A stretch of DNA of 48,307 bases from an uncultured Desulfuromonadales bacterium (lineage in GTDB: Bacteria > Desulfobacterota > Desulfuromonadia > Geobacterales > CAIOGM01): contig CAIYUY010000047.1 in the NCBI GenBank assembly GCA_903929485.1, forward strand, positions 1 to 48,307, written 5' to 3'. Shown in pieces: positions 34,485 to 42,351 of this stretch. The notes beneath the pieces were generated by a model, which was not told where the DNA came from, ran no database searches, and saw only the letters and a list, made by a program, of their open reading frames with translations. The number at the start of each line of letters is the position of its first letter. The stretch's first letter is position 1. A program made the translations under genes and the position numbers.

Positions 34485-35369
34485 ATGGATCTTTTGCCGC
34501 AGTTGACACAATACGCGTTTTCCGGTCTCTCCACGGGGGCTATTTATGCGCTCATCGGCCTGGGCTTCGCCATCATCTATAACTCCACGGGGATCATCAA
34601 TTTCGCTCAGGGTGAATTTGTCATGCTGGGAGGGGTGTTGACTCACTTCTTTCTCATGGTCCTGAAATTTCCCCTTGTTGTCTCCATGGCTGTGGCGATC
34701 CTGGTTGCCACCGCCATCGGAGTGGCCTTTGAACGACTGACGATCCGCCCCCTGAAGCGGCCGACCCCCTTGAGTATGGTTATCATCACCATCGGCGGCA
34801 GTATCTTCATTCGAGGAGTCGCCATGCTGATCTGGGGTAAGGATACCCATTCGCTCCCCCCCTTCTCGGGAAACGAGCCGCTGGTTATTGCCGGCGCCAC
34901 GGTCATGCCCCAACACCTCTGGATCTTCGGCCTCACGCTCCTGGTTATCGCCGCCAACAAGTATTTTTTCTATTACACCATCAGCGGGAAGGCCATGCGC
35001 GCCTGTTCCTACAACCGGACAGCGGCCAGTCTCGTGGGGATCGATGTCCGGAGGATGGTGTTTCTCTCCTTTGCCATCAGTTCAGCCATGGGGGCCATGG
35101 CCGGGATCATCATCGCGCCGCTGACCATGACGGCTTATGACGTGGGGGTCATGCTGGGGCTCAAAGGTTTTTGCGCAGCCATCATCGGGGGGATGAGCAG
35201 CGGTTTCGGCACCGTCCTTGGCGGGCTGCTGCTGGGGCTTCTGGAGTCTCTGGGGGCCGGGCTCATCTCTTCCGGGTACAAGGACGCCATTGCCTTTATC
35301 ATCCTGCTCCTTATCCTCTTCATCCGCCCCCAGGGGCTTTTTTCCAAAGCCCAGACGGAGAGAGTATAA
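34485..35369 (+). CDS. livH: branched-chain amino acid ABC permease LivH
   Basis: Inner-membrane permease, 294 residues, with about eight hydrophobic helices. It has the family's N-terminal motif (SGLSTGAIYALIGLGFAIIYNSTGIINFAQGEFVMLGG) and the coupling segment KAMRACSYNRTAASLVGIDVRRM. It starts four bases after the second binding protein. It should form the channel with LivM, powered by LivG and LivF. Confidence 0.95.
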   Translation: MDLLPQLTQYAFSGLSTGAIYALIGLGFAIIYNSTGIINFAQGEFVMLGGVLTHFFLMVLKFPLVVSMAVAILVATAIGVAFERLTIRPLKRPTPLSMVIITIGGSIFIRGVAMLIWGKDTHSLPPFSGNEPLVIAGATVMPQHLWIFGLTLLVIAANKYFFYYTISGKAMRACSYNRTAASLVGIDVRRMVFLSFAISSAMGAMAGIIIAPLTMTAYDVGVMLGLKGFCAAIIGGMSSGFGTVLGGLLLGLLESLGAGLISSGYKDAIAFIILLLILFIRPQGLFSKAQTERV

Positions 35370-35373
35370 GCCG

Positions 35374-36342
35374 GTGAAACGTGACTATCTCCTCTTCATT
35401 CTCTTCGCCCTCCTGGTCTACGCGGTTCCGACCTTCTTCAAGGGGGGGTACCTGCTCAACGTCCTGGTCTTCATGGGGATTAATACCATGCTGGCCGTGG
35501 CGTTAAACCTGCTGCTGGGGTTTGCCGGTCAGATCTCCCTGGGACATGCCTCCTTTTTCGGACTTGGCGCGTACTGCTCCGGAATCCTCACCGCTACCTA
35601 CGGTTTCAACCCCTGGCTCACCATGGTAATCGCTGCCGCGGGGGTGGGTCTTCTTGCTTTCGGGCTCGGTTTTCCCATCCTCAAGCTGAAGGGGCACTAT
35701 CTTGCCATGGCGACGCTGGGTTTCGGGATCATCGTCTATATCGTCCTCAACGAGACCGTGGCGCTGACCGGCGGCCCGTCCGGCCTTTCCGGTATCCCCA
35801 ATCTGAAAATCGGAACTCTGTTGTTTGATGGAGACCTGAAAAACTATTACCTCATCTGGACCTTCGCCCTGGTGACCATGCTGCTCAGCATCAACCTGGC
35901 CCACTCCCGCATTGGTCGGGCGCTCAGGGCGATCCATGATTCCGAGGTGGCCTCGCGGGTCATGGGGGTGAACGCCCGTCTCCTCAAGGTGCAGATCTTC
36001 TCCCTCTCCGCCGTCATCTCCGCCGTGGCGGGGGGGCTGTACGCCCACACCATGTCGTTCATCTCCCCCGCGTCTTTTGGTTTCAACTTCTCGGTGGAGT
36101 TGGTGACCATGGTGGTTATCGGCGGTCTGGGGAGTATTTTCGGTTCATTTCTGGGGGCGGCTCTCCTGACAATCCTCCCCGAACTGCTCCGTGTGGTTCA
36201 AGATTACGATATTGTGGTTTACGGATTACTCCTCATCGTCATGACCATGTATATGCCAAAGGGACTTGCCGGCGGCGTCGCTGCTTGTTGGCGTCTGCTT
36301 CGCTCCAAAAAGGTCAAAGCGGTGGAAAATGCTCAGGGTTGA
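35374..36342 (+). CDS. livM: branched-chain amino acid ABC permease LivM
   Basis: Second permease, 322 residues, opening VKRDYLLFILFALLVYAVPTFF. It has the LLLGFAGQISLGHASFFGLGAYCSG signature and the coupling loop RALRAIHDSEVASRVMGVN. The GTG at 35374, with GGAGAGAG upstream, is chosen because the 52 codons before it are out-of-frame livH sequence. Its 3' end overlaps livG by 14 bases. Confidence 0.95.
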   Translation: MKRDYLLFILFALLVYAVPTFFKGGYLLNVLVFMGINTMLAVALNLLLGFAGQISLGHASFFGLGAYCSGILTATYGFNPWLTMVIAAAGVGLLAFGLGFPILKLKGHYLAMATLGFGIIVYIVLNETVALTGGPSGLSGIPNLKIGTLLFDGDLKNYYLIWTFALVTMLLSINLAHSRIGRALRAIHDSEVASRVMGVNARLLKVQIFSLSAVISAVAGGLYAHTMSFISPASFGFNFSVELVTMVVIGGLGSIFGSFLGAALLTILPELLRVVQDYDIVVYGLLLIVMTMYMPKGLAGGVAACWRLLRSKKVKAVENAQG

Positions 36343-37081
36343 GGGGGTCACCCAGATTTTCGGCGGGCTCACGGCTCTGGAGGATGTCTCCTTCAGGGTG
36401 GGGAAGGGGGCCATTACCGGCGTCATTGGACCCAACGGCGCCGGTAAGACGACCCTGTTCAATATCATCACCGGGCTCTACACCCAGACGGGGGGGAAGG
36501 TTTTTCTGGAAGAAGCGGATATTTCCGGCTTCCCTCCCGAAAGGTTGGCGCCCCGGGGTTTGGTCCGGACTTTTCAGAATATCGAGATGTTCCATCAGAT
36601 GACGGTCCTGGAAAATGTCCTCGTGGGGCTGCACAGCCGGAGCCGGAGCGGGATACTTTCCTGCCTCCTCAAGCTCCCCCGGCAGTTGGCCGAGGAGCGA
36701 CGGATGCGGGAAGAAGCCCATACCTGGCTGGAGTTCTGCGGCATCGCCGACCTGGGCGGGGTGGAGGCCGGAGCACTCCCCTTCGGCAAGTGTCGCCTTG
36801 TTGAAATCGCCCGAGCCATGGCGGTAAACCCGCGGATTCTTCTCATGGACGAGCCGGCCGCCGGTCTCAACAGCCGGGAGACCGCCGATCTTGAACTGTT
36901 AATCCGGAAAATTCGGGACATGGGGGTCACCGTGGTCCTGGTGGAGCACGACATGGAATTGGTCATGGATATCTGTGACGCCATCGTGGTGCTCAATCTG
37001 GGGAAAAAGCTGGCTGAAGGGACTCCGCGTCAGATTCAGGAAAACCCCGACGTCATAAAGGCTTACCTTGGGGAAGGATAA
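36329..37081 (+). CDS. livG: branched-chain amino acid ABC ATPase LivG
   Basis: ATP-binding subunit, 250 residues. Walker A is GPNGAGKTT, Walker B is LLMDEPAAGLN, and the signature-like segment is FGKCRLVEIARAMAV, followed by the switch VLVEHDMELVMDICD. The ABC signature LSGGQ is replaced by LPFGKCR, as is frequent in LivG. The ATG at 36329 lies in the livM end. A period-7 repeat array separates it from livF, which in most liv operons follows closely. Confidence 0.95.
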   Translation: MLRVEGVTQIFGGLTALEDVSFRVGKGAITGVIGPNGAGKTTLFNIITGLYTQTGGKVFLEEADISGFPPERLAPRGLVRTFQNIEMFHQMTVLENVLVGLHSRSRSGILSCLLKLPRQLAEERRMREEAHTWLEFCGIADLGGVEAGALPFGKCRLVEIARAMAVNPRILLMDEPAAGLNSRETADLELLIRKIRDMGVTVVLVEHDMELVMDICDAIVVLNLGKKLAEGTPRQIQENPDVIKAYLGEG

Positions 37082-37107
37082 AGGCGGCCAAAGGCCGTTA
37101 AAGGCTG

Positions 37108-37205
37108 TTCTATGTTCTACGTTCTATGTTGCAAGTCAAAAACCTAGAACGTAGAACCTAGAACCCAGAACCTGGAACCCGGAACCTGGAACCCAGAACC
37201 TAGAA
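37108..37205. repeat. period-7 repeat between livG and livF
   Basis: TTCTATG, TTCTACG, TTCTATG and TTGCAAG (37108-37135), then nine units CCTAGAA, CGTAGAA, CCTAGAA, CCCAGAA, CCTGGAA, CCCGGAA, CCTGGAA, CCCAGAA, CCTAGAA (37143-37205). The left units are inverted relative to the right ones (TTCTA against TAGAA), so an mRNA hairpin can form. It takes up most of the 132-base gap and reaches to 8 bases before the livF ATG, leaving no clear ribosome-binding site. Confidence 0.85.
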
Positions 37206-37213
37206 CGGACCTT

Positions 37214-37954
37214 ATGTTACGCTTGAAAAACATCAACACCTATTACGGGCAGGTCCATGCCCTCAGGAACGTTTCCCTGCACCTGGCGAAGGGGGAGATC
37301 GTCACCCTCATCGGCGCCAACGGCGCGGGGAAGACGTCCCTGCTCAATACCCTCTCCGCCATTACCCCCGCCCGCTCCGGCGAGATTCACTTTCAGGGGG
37401 AAGGAATCGGCACACTTCCTCCCGACAGGATCGTGGAGCTGGGGATCTCCCACGTGCCGGAAGGGAGGCAGGTCTTCAAGCCGCTCTCCGTGGAGGATAA
37501 CCTGGAGTTGGGAGCTTACTTACGGTACCGGAAGAAGGAAAAGATCGCCATTCGGCAGGATCTGGAGATGATCTATGAACTTTTCCCCCGTCTCCGGGAG
37601 CGTCGGAAGCAGATGGCCGGAACTCTTTCCGGCGGCGAACAGCAGATGCTGGCCATTGGACGAGCCCTCATGGCTCGCCCCAAGCTCCTCCTGCTGGATG
37701 AGCCGTCCATGGGGCTGGCCCCTTTGGTCGTTCAGGAGATTTTTCGCGTCATAGAGAATCTGCGAAGGGAGAAGGGAACCACTGTCCTTCTGGTGGAGCA
37801 GAACGCCAAGGCCGCTCTGGCTCTGGCTGACCGTGGGTATGTACTGGAAACCGGCAAGATGATTCTGGAAGGGGTCGCGTCGGAATTGCTGGAAAACCGG
37901 GAAGTCCAACGGGCGTATCTGGGTAAGGAAAAGAAAGAGATCTGGGAGAGGTGA
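37214..37954 (+). CDS. livF: branched-chain amino acid ABC ATPase LivF
   Basis: Second ATP-binding subunit, 246 residues. Walker [13 protein letters not shown] signature [17 protein letters not shown], Walker [14 protein letters not shown] and [12 protein letters not shown] are all intact. The leader is made of the period-7 repeat, so its ribosome-binding site is weak or absent, and translation may depend on structure. It ends eight bases before the second paaK. Confidence 0.95.
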   Translation: MLRLKNINTYYGQVHALRNVSLHLAKGEIVTLIGANGAGKTSLLNTLSAITPARSGEIHFQGEGIGTLPPDRIVELGISHVPEGRQVFKPLSVEDNLELGAYLRYRKKEKIAIRQDLEMIYELFPRLRERRKQMAGTLSGGEQQMLAIGRALMARPKLLLLDEPSMGLAPLVVQEIFRVIENLRREKGTTVLLVEQNAKAALALADRGYVLETGKMILEGVASELLENREVQRAYLGKEKKEIWER

Positions 37955-37961
37955 AGGTGAA

Positions 37962-39269
37962 ATGAGCCGGATATGGGATGTGGAACACGAATGCATGCCG
38001 CGGGAGGAGCTGGAACAGCTCCAACTGGAGCGGCTCCAGGCGACGCTCAATCGCGCCTATAAGAACGTCACCTGTTACCGGAACAAGTTCAAGGAGTTGG
38101 GGATACTTCCCGAGGATATTCACTCCCTGGCGGAGTTGACCAAGCTCCCCTTCACCACCAAGGATGATCTGCGTCTCAATTACCCCTACGGGATGTTCGC
38201 CGTCCCTCTGCGCGAAGTGGTCAGAATTCATGCGTCGTCGGGGACTACCGGCAAGGCGACGGTAGTGGGGTACACGAAGAACGATATCAAAACCTGGTCC
38301 AATCTGGTGGCGCGCTTCATGACCGCCGCCGGGGTGACCCATGACGATGTGGTGCAGATCACCTTCGGTTACGGCCTCTTTACCGGCGCCTTCGGCCTTC
38401 ATTACGGGGCCGAGACCATTGGCGCGTCGGTCATTCCCACCAGTTCCGGCAACACCGACAAGCAGATCGCCATCATGCAGGATTACCGTTCCACCGTGCT
38501 GGTGGGGACTCCCAGCTACGCTCTGACCATCGCCGACCGGATGGAGCAGGTGGGGATCGATCCCAAGACCCTGGCGCTCCGGGTGGGGTTGTTCGGCGGC
38601 GAGCCCTGGTCCGAGGCCATGCGTCGCGAGATCGAGAGCCGGCTTTTCATCAGCGCCACCGACAATTATGGTCTCTCCGAGATCATCGGTCCCGGCGTGG
38701 CGGGAGACTGCTCGTATAAGGATGGGATGCACCTGGCCGAAGACACCTTCCTTGCCGAGATCATTGATCCCGAGAGCTGTCGCGTCCTCCCGCCGGGGAG
38801 CGTGGGTGAATTGGTTCTGACCACCCTCACCAAGGAGGCGCTTCCCCTGATCCGTTACCGGACCCGGGATATCACCAGCCTGGACTATTCCCCTTGTCCC
38901 TGCGGCAGAACCACGGTCAGGATGAAAAAGACCATGGGACGTTCCGATGACATGCTTATCATCAAAGGGGTCAACGTCTTCCCGTCCCAGATCGAGGAGG
39001 TCCTCTTCGCCATCGAAGGGTGCCGGCCCCATTACCAGATCGTGGTGGACAAGAAGGGGGCGATGGATCTTCTGGAGGTGGATATCGAGGTCACCGAAAA
39101 CATCTTCTTCGACGAGATGAAGAGACAGCGGCGGTTTCTGGAAATGGTGGAGAAAAAGTTAACCTCCACCCTTGGCGTGGGGGCCACGGTGCGTCTCGTG
39201 GAACCGGGGCGTATCCCGCGCCACGAAGGAAAAGCGGTTCGGGTTGTGGACAAGAGACAAAAGGGATAG
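37962..39269 (+). CDS. paaK: phenylacetate-CoA ligase 2
   Basis: Paralogue of the ligase at 29193, of identical length (435 residues) and with the same motif positions: SSGTTGKA (92-99), [14 protein letters not shown] and a hinge [31 protein letters not shown] precedes the ATG. Being at the end of the liv operon, it may activate the aryl acid that the transporter brings in or that forms from it. The different specificity is an inference from keeping two copies. Confidence 0.94.
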   Translation: MSRIWDVEHECMPREELEQLQLERLQATLNRAYKNVTCYRNKFKELGILPEDIHSLAELTKLPFTTKDDLRLNYPYGMFAVPLREVVRIHASSGTTGKATVVGYTKNDIKTWSNLVARFMTAAGVTHDDVVQITFGYGLFTGAFGLHYGAETIGASVIPTSSGNTDKQIAIMQDYRSTVLVGTPSYALTIADRMEQVGIDPKTLALRVGLFGGEPWSEAMRREIESRLFISATDNYGLSEIIGPGVAGDCSYKDGMHLAEDTFLAEIIDPESCRVLPPGSVGELVLTTLTKEALPLIRYRTRDITSLDYSPCPCGRTTVRMKKTMGRSDDMLIIKGVNVFPSQIEEVLFAIEGCRPHYQIVVDKKGAMDLLEVDIEVTENIFFDEMKRQRRFLEMVEKKLTSTLGVGATVRLVEPGRIPRHEGKAVRVVDKRQKG

Positions 39270-39429
39270 CCCGACGTGACACTCCGCTCTGTTAAATTTC
39301 TTATGGATATTTCTATTAAATAATGGTAAAAAAGCGCTCATTCGGTTTCGGCTTTCCTGAAGGAATAGTCCGGTAAGAAAACGAGACAGTTGAGCAGCGG
39401 AAGTCACATTCTGTTAAAACGGAGAATTT

Positions 39430-41259
39430 ATGAACTTTTCAAGATTGATTCCGGCGCTGATCATGTCGCTCTGCTTGCTCTCTCTGGGTGGGTGCGGTGG
39501 AAGCTCCGGTTCTTCCTCCGGCAGCCCCTTTGGTGGAGGAACCACCGTCCCAACTACTATTTCCACGGGCTTGGTTCTTGTTCCCAATCTGCCGACAGTC
39601 GGCCCCAATGGGGGGCAGGTGGTGATCACGGCCACCGTTGTTAATAATGGTGTCGTCGTGTCGGGTGTGCCGGTCACCTTCAAGATAGTTGCGCCGGCCA
39701 CCGGTGTTGCCTTGCTCAACCAGAACGTCGTCAGTACCGATTCCAAGGGACTCGCGGTTACGACGATCACCACCCTTAACTCCTTATCCACCACAAACGT
39801 GATTGTCTCCGGTCAGGTCATGGTGGGGGCTCAGTCGTATACGGCCAATACTACGTTCCAAATTGTCAGGGGAACAACCGGAACCATCACCTTTACTACC
39901 CTTGCCTCCACCAACAGTGCGACGGTTGATCCGAACAGCCAGAGTATTCAGGTGTTTCGTCAACAGATCAGTTTCAAGTTGATTGACGCCAGCGGGAACC
40001 CACGAGCCGGCGTCCCGGTTATTCTCTCTTATACTCTTTCCGGCACTGCCACGGTGTCGATTCCGGCGTCGGTCACCACCGATTCCGTCGGGATAGGCAT
40101 CTTTACCGCCGAAGTGACCATGGATGCCGCGGCGGCTGATTGTTTCGTTATTTTCAAGGCTACCACCAATGATGATCCTCCTGTTGATGCGTATGCCTCG
40201 GCAACCTATTCCGTTGCGACCAGCAGCAGTACGAATGCCGCAACTATCGGATTGACAACCGCGCAAGCGTCTGCAAATTCGGGGTCGGTGCTGGCAACGG
40301 CGAAAATTTCCCGGAACAATCAAGGTCTCTCCGGCGTTCCGGTAACCTTCGGTATTGTTGCCCAGACAAACGGACCGGCGACCATCTATCCGGGGTTGGC
40401 TACCGTTCTCACCGATTCCAATGGTGAGGCGATAACCCTCATCTCAACGGCCAACATGTCCGCCACGACAACCGTGATCCTCCAGGCGTCGGCCGCGACG
40501 GGAATCAAGGCCACCGCCACGTTTCAGATCGTTCCCATACTGAATACGGTACAGGCGGGGATAGCCTTTCTTACCGGCGCCGGGACCTCTGATCCCAACG
40601 GCACATTGACGACCTTGACCCATACGGAACCGTATAACACGACCATTAAAAACATTACCTTTGATCAGCTCATCCCGTTCAAGCTCACTGATGCGGTCGG
40701 CAACCCGCGAGCTAACGTACCGGTAATACTTGATGTCTACAGTCAGGCTGCATCTTCCCTGGTTATTATCGACTACCTCAGGAACGGCGTCGTTGAGCCC
40801 ACCGCCAATACCGTCACGACCGACAGCACCGGCATGGGTATCTTCAATGTCACCGTTACCGTTCCGGTACCTTCGCCGGGAAGTACATTCACTGATGGTA
40901 TTGTTTATAAAGCCATGACGAATGATGTCGTTCCCGACGTAAAATATGGCGGATTCACCGTCTCTTCCACGACAAATCCGGCTCCTGTTGCTACTTATCT
41001 TACGGTTGCACCGTCGACCGCAAATTTCAGCGGCAGTGATGTGGTGGGAGCTATCCTTCAATTCTCTGTATCAGGCGGGCAGCAGCCATATTCCGTAGTC
41101 GCCTCGAATCCGTCATTGGTAGCGGTAGCGGTAAGCGGATCCACCGTGACTGCAACACTCGTTGATTCCTCTTTATGGACTGGTTTTGTGTCGTTCTCCG
41201 TAACCGACCGCAACGGTATTGCTGCAATTGGATCACCAACGATTACTCGAAGGTACTGA
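39430..41259 (+). CDS. lipoprotein with internally duplicated Ig-like domains
   Basis: A 609-residue surface lipoprotein. Signal and lipobox SLGGCGGSSG (Cys at about 22) precede a Ser/Gly linker. Then come four Ig-like (Big_1-type) domains in the pattern A-B-A-B: about 45-150, 150-265, 270-370 and 375-510, with a C-terminal Ig-like cap (about 515-609). The B domains share NPRAGVPVIL/NPRANVPVIL and TTDSVGIGIF/TTDSTGMGIF. Such proteins act in adhesion or as surface display. The codon pattern is somewhat less GC-rich than its neighbours. It lies 27 bases before the outer-membrane barrel gene and may be exported with it. Confidence 0.85.
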   Translation: MNFSRLIPALIMSLCLLSLGGCGGSSGSSSGSPFGGGTTVPTTISTGLVLVPNLPTVGPNGGQVVITATVVNNGVVVSGVPVTFKIVAPATGVALLNQNVVSTDSKGLAVTTITTLNSLSTTNVIVSGQVMVGAQSYTANTTFQIVRGTTGTITFTTLASTNSATVDPNSQSIQVFRQQISFKLIDASGNPRAGVPVILSYTLSGTATVSIPASVTTDSVGIGIFTAEVTMDAAAADCFVIFKATTNDDPPVDAYASATYSVATSSSTNAATIGLTTAQASANSGSVLATAKISRNNQGLSGVPVTFGIVAQTNGPATIYPGLATVLTDSNGEAITLISTANMSATTTVILQASAATGIKATATFQIVPILNTVQAGIAFLTGAGTSDPNGTLTTLTHTEPYNTTIKNITFDQLIPFKLTDAVGNPRANVPVILDVYSQAASSLVIIDYLRNGVVEPTANTVTTDSTGMGIFNVTVTVPVPSPGSTFTDGIVYKAMTNDVVPDVKYGGFTVSSTTNPAPVATYLTVAPSTANFSGSDVVGAILQFSVSGGQQPYSVVASNPSLVAVAVSGSTVTATLVDSSLWTGFVSFSVTDRNGIAAIGSPTITRRY

Positions 41260-41286
41260 TAAATTTTACGGGACAGGAGGTTATGT

Positions 41287-41886
41287 ATGTTCAGATTATT
41301 CGTGTTGGTGATGGTGTCGACGCTTCTTTCCGCCACGGCCATGGCCGAAAGCATCAACGGCAGATTGGGGCTTACGGGCAAGGTCGGGTTCATTGCACCG
41401 CTGCAGGATCTGACCGTCAATGGTGGAGCCAATGCCACGGTTGATACCGGCTTTGTGGGCGGCGGAGGGCTCATCTACGGTCTGAACGACAAGTTGGCGG
41501 TGGAGTTTGATGTGACGCATTCGCCCTCTTCCAGTGTCACCTCCGCCTCGAACCTGGGTGATCTGCAAACCACCGACATCTCCTTGGGGTGCCAGTATCG
41601 CTTCATGACGGAACTGTACCTGGTCCCCTATCTGGGAGCGGGTTTGGATTTCATCAAGGGTGATATTCAGAGTTCCACGGTTAATTGGTCCTACGGCGGG
41701 CATCTCAACGCCGGAGTTGATTATTTTATCAACAAGAGCATAGCCGTGACGGCAGAGATCAAATATGTTGTCGGCACCGAGAGTGACATTGTCAGTAACG
41801 GCGTAACTCGTGGAACATACAACCCCATGAGTTTCATCGGCACTGTCGGTGTCAGGCTGTTCCTTCCCGAGAACGTCTTCAACTGA
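41287..41886 (+). CDS. outer-membrane beta-barrel protein
   Basis: A 199-residue protein with a signal peptide (1-20, ending ATAMA-ES) and alternating hydrophobic strands rich in Gly and aromatics (VGFIAPLQDL, GGLIYGLNDKLAVEFDVTHS, YLVPYLGAGLDFIKG, YGGHLNAGVDYFINK). The C-terminus is GVRLFLPENVFN. It looks like a small OmpW/OmpA-type barrel with eight strands. AGGAGG lies before the ATG. It is the last gene before a strong terminator and is co-directional with the Ig-like lipoprotein. Confidence 0.8.
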   Translation: MFRLFVLVMVSTLLSATAMAESINGRLGLTGKVGFIAPLQDLTVNGGANATVDTGFVGGGGLIYGLNDKLAVEFDVTHSPSSSVTSASNLGDLQTTDISLGCQYRFMTELYLVPYLGAGLDFIKGDIQSSTVNWSYGGHLNAGVDYFINKSIAVTAEIKYVVGTESDIVSNGVTRGTYNPMSFIGTVGVRLFLPENVFN

Positions 41887-41956
41887 CTCCTGATCCGAAA
41901 CGTATGAAACGACGACGGCGGGAGCAATCCCGCCGTAGCCACGGTCTGACAATAGA

Positions 41957-41996
41957 AACGGCCCCGACATAGTGAAACTGTCGGGGCCGTTTTTTA
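41957..41996. terminator. strong terminator
   Basis: Perfect 13-bp stem (41957-41969 with 41979-41991), loop of nine bases, then a T-run to 41996. It ends the barrel gene on the plus strand. A weaker GGCGGGA/TCCCGCC hairpin lies just before it (about 41917-41935). Confidence 0.93.
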
Positions 41997-42022
41997 TTGT
42001 TGTGAAAAAATATTCCCGGCGG

Positions 42023-42211
42023 TCAGGCTGCCAGCTTTTCGGTAACCTTTGCCGCAGTGACCATGGTGAAATGGCCGGAATGGTTATTCAGGCATTTGGG
42101 ACATTCCAGTGCGCTGAAGTCGGCGCTGACGGTGATGGGGGTAAAATGTTTCGCCTTTGACTGGTAAAAGCAGATGCCGCATTCAACTGTCTTTGTTGCC
42201 GTCGGTTTCAT
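42023..42211 (-). CDS. small zinc-ribbon-like protein (62 aa)
   Basis: Not recognised as a named family. A 62-residue protein MKPTATKTVECGICFYQSKAKHFTPITVSADFSALECPKCLNN... has two CxxC pairs (CGIC, CPKC) about 26 residues apart. That is the spacing of a small zinc ribbon or rubredoxin-like knuckle, with three His near the second pair. AAAGGAGG is an ideal ribosome-binding site. It has its own promoter (TATAAT box) with a palindrome CAAACGTTTG after it. Its function is unknown; a nucleic-acid-binding or metal-sensing role is a guess. Confidence 0.8.
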   Translation of the reverse strand: MKPTATKTVECGICFYQSKAKHFTPITVSADFSALECPKCLNNHSGHFTMVTAAKVTEKLAA

Positions 42212-42271
42212 GGTAACTTCCTCCTTTGTCGTCGTGGCTATGATGTGGCGATACGGATAGTTAGGGTGGAT

Positions 42272-42314
42272 CAAACGTTTGTTTGTATTATATCAAGGCA
42301 TATGAAAAAAGCAA
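42272..42314 (-). promoter_or_regulatory. promoter and palindrome of the small zinc-ribbon gene
   Basis: On the minus strand: -35 TTGCTT (42314-42309), a 16-base spacer, -10 TATAAT (42292-42287). The palindrome CAAACGTTTG (42281-42272) covers the likely start site and may be an operator. Confidence 0.65.
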
Positions 42315-42351
42315 GAGGGTGAGGGAAAAAATATGGCGGCTCTCTCGACTT

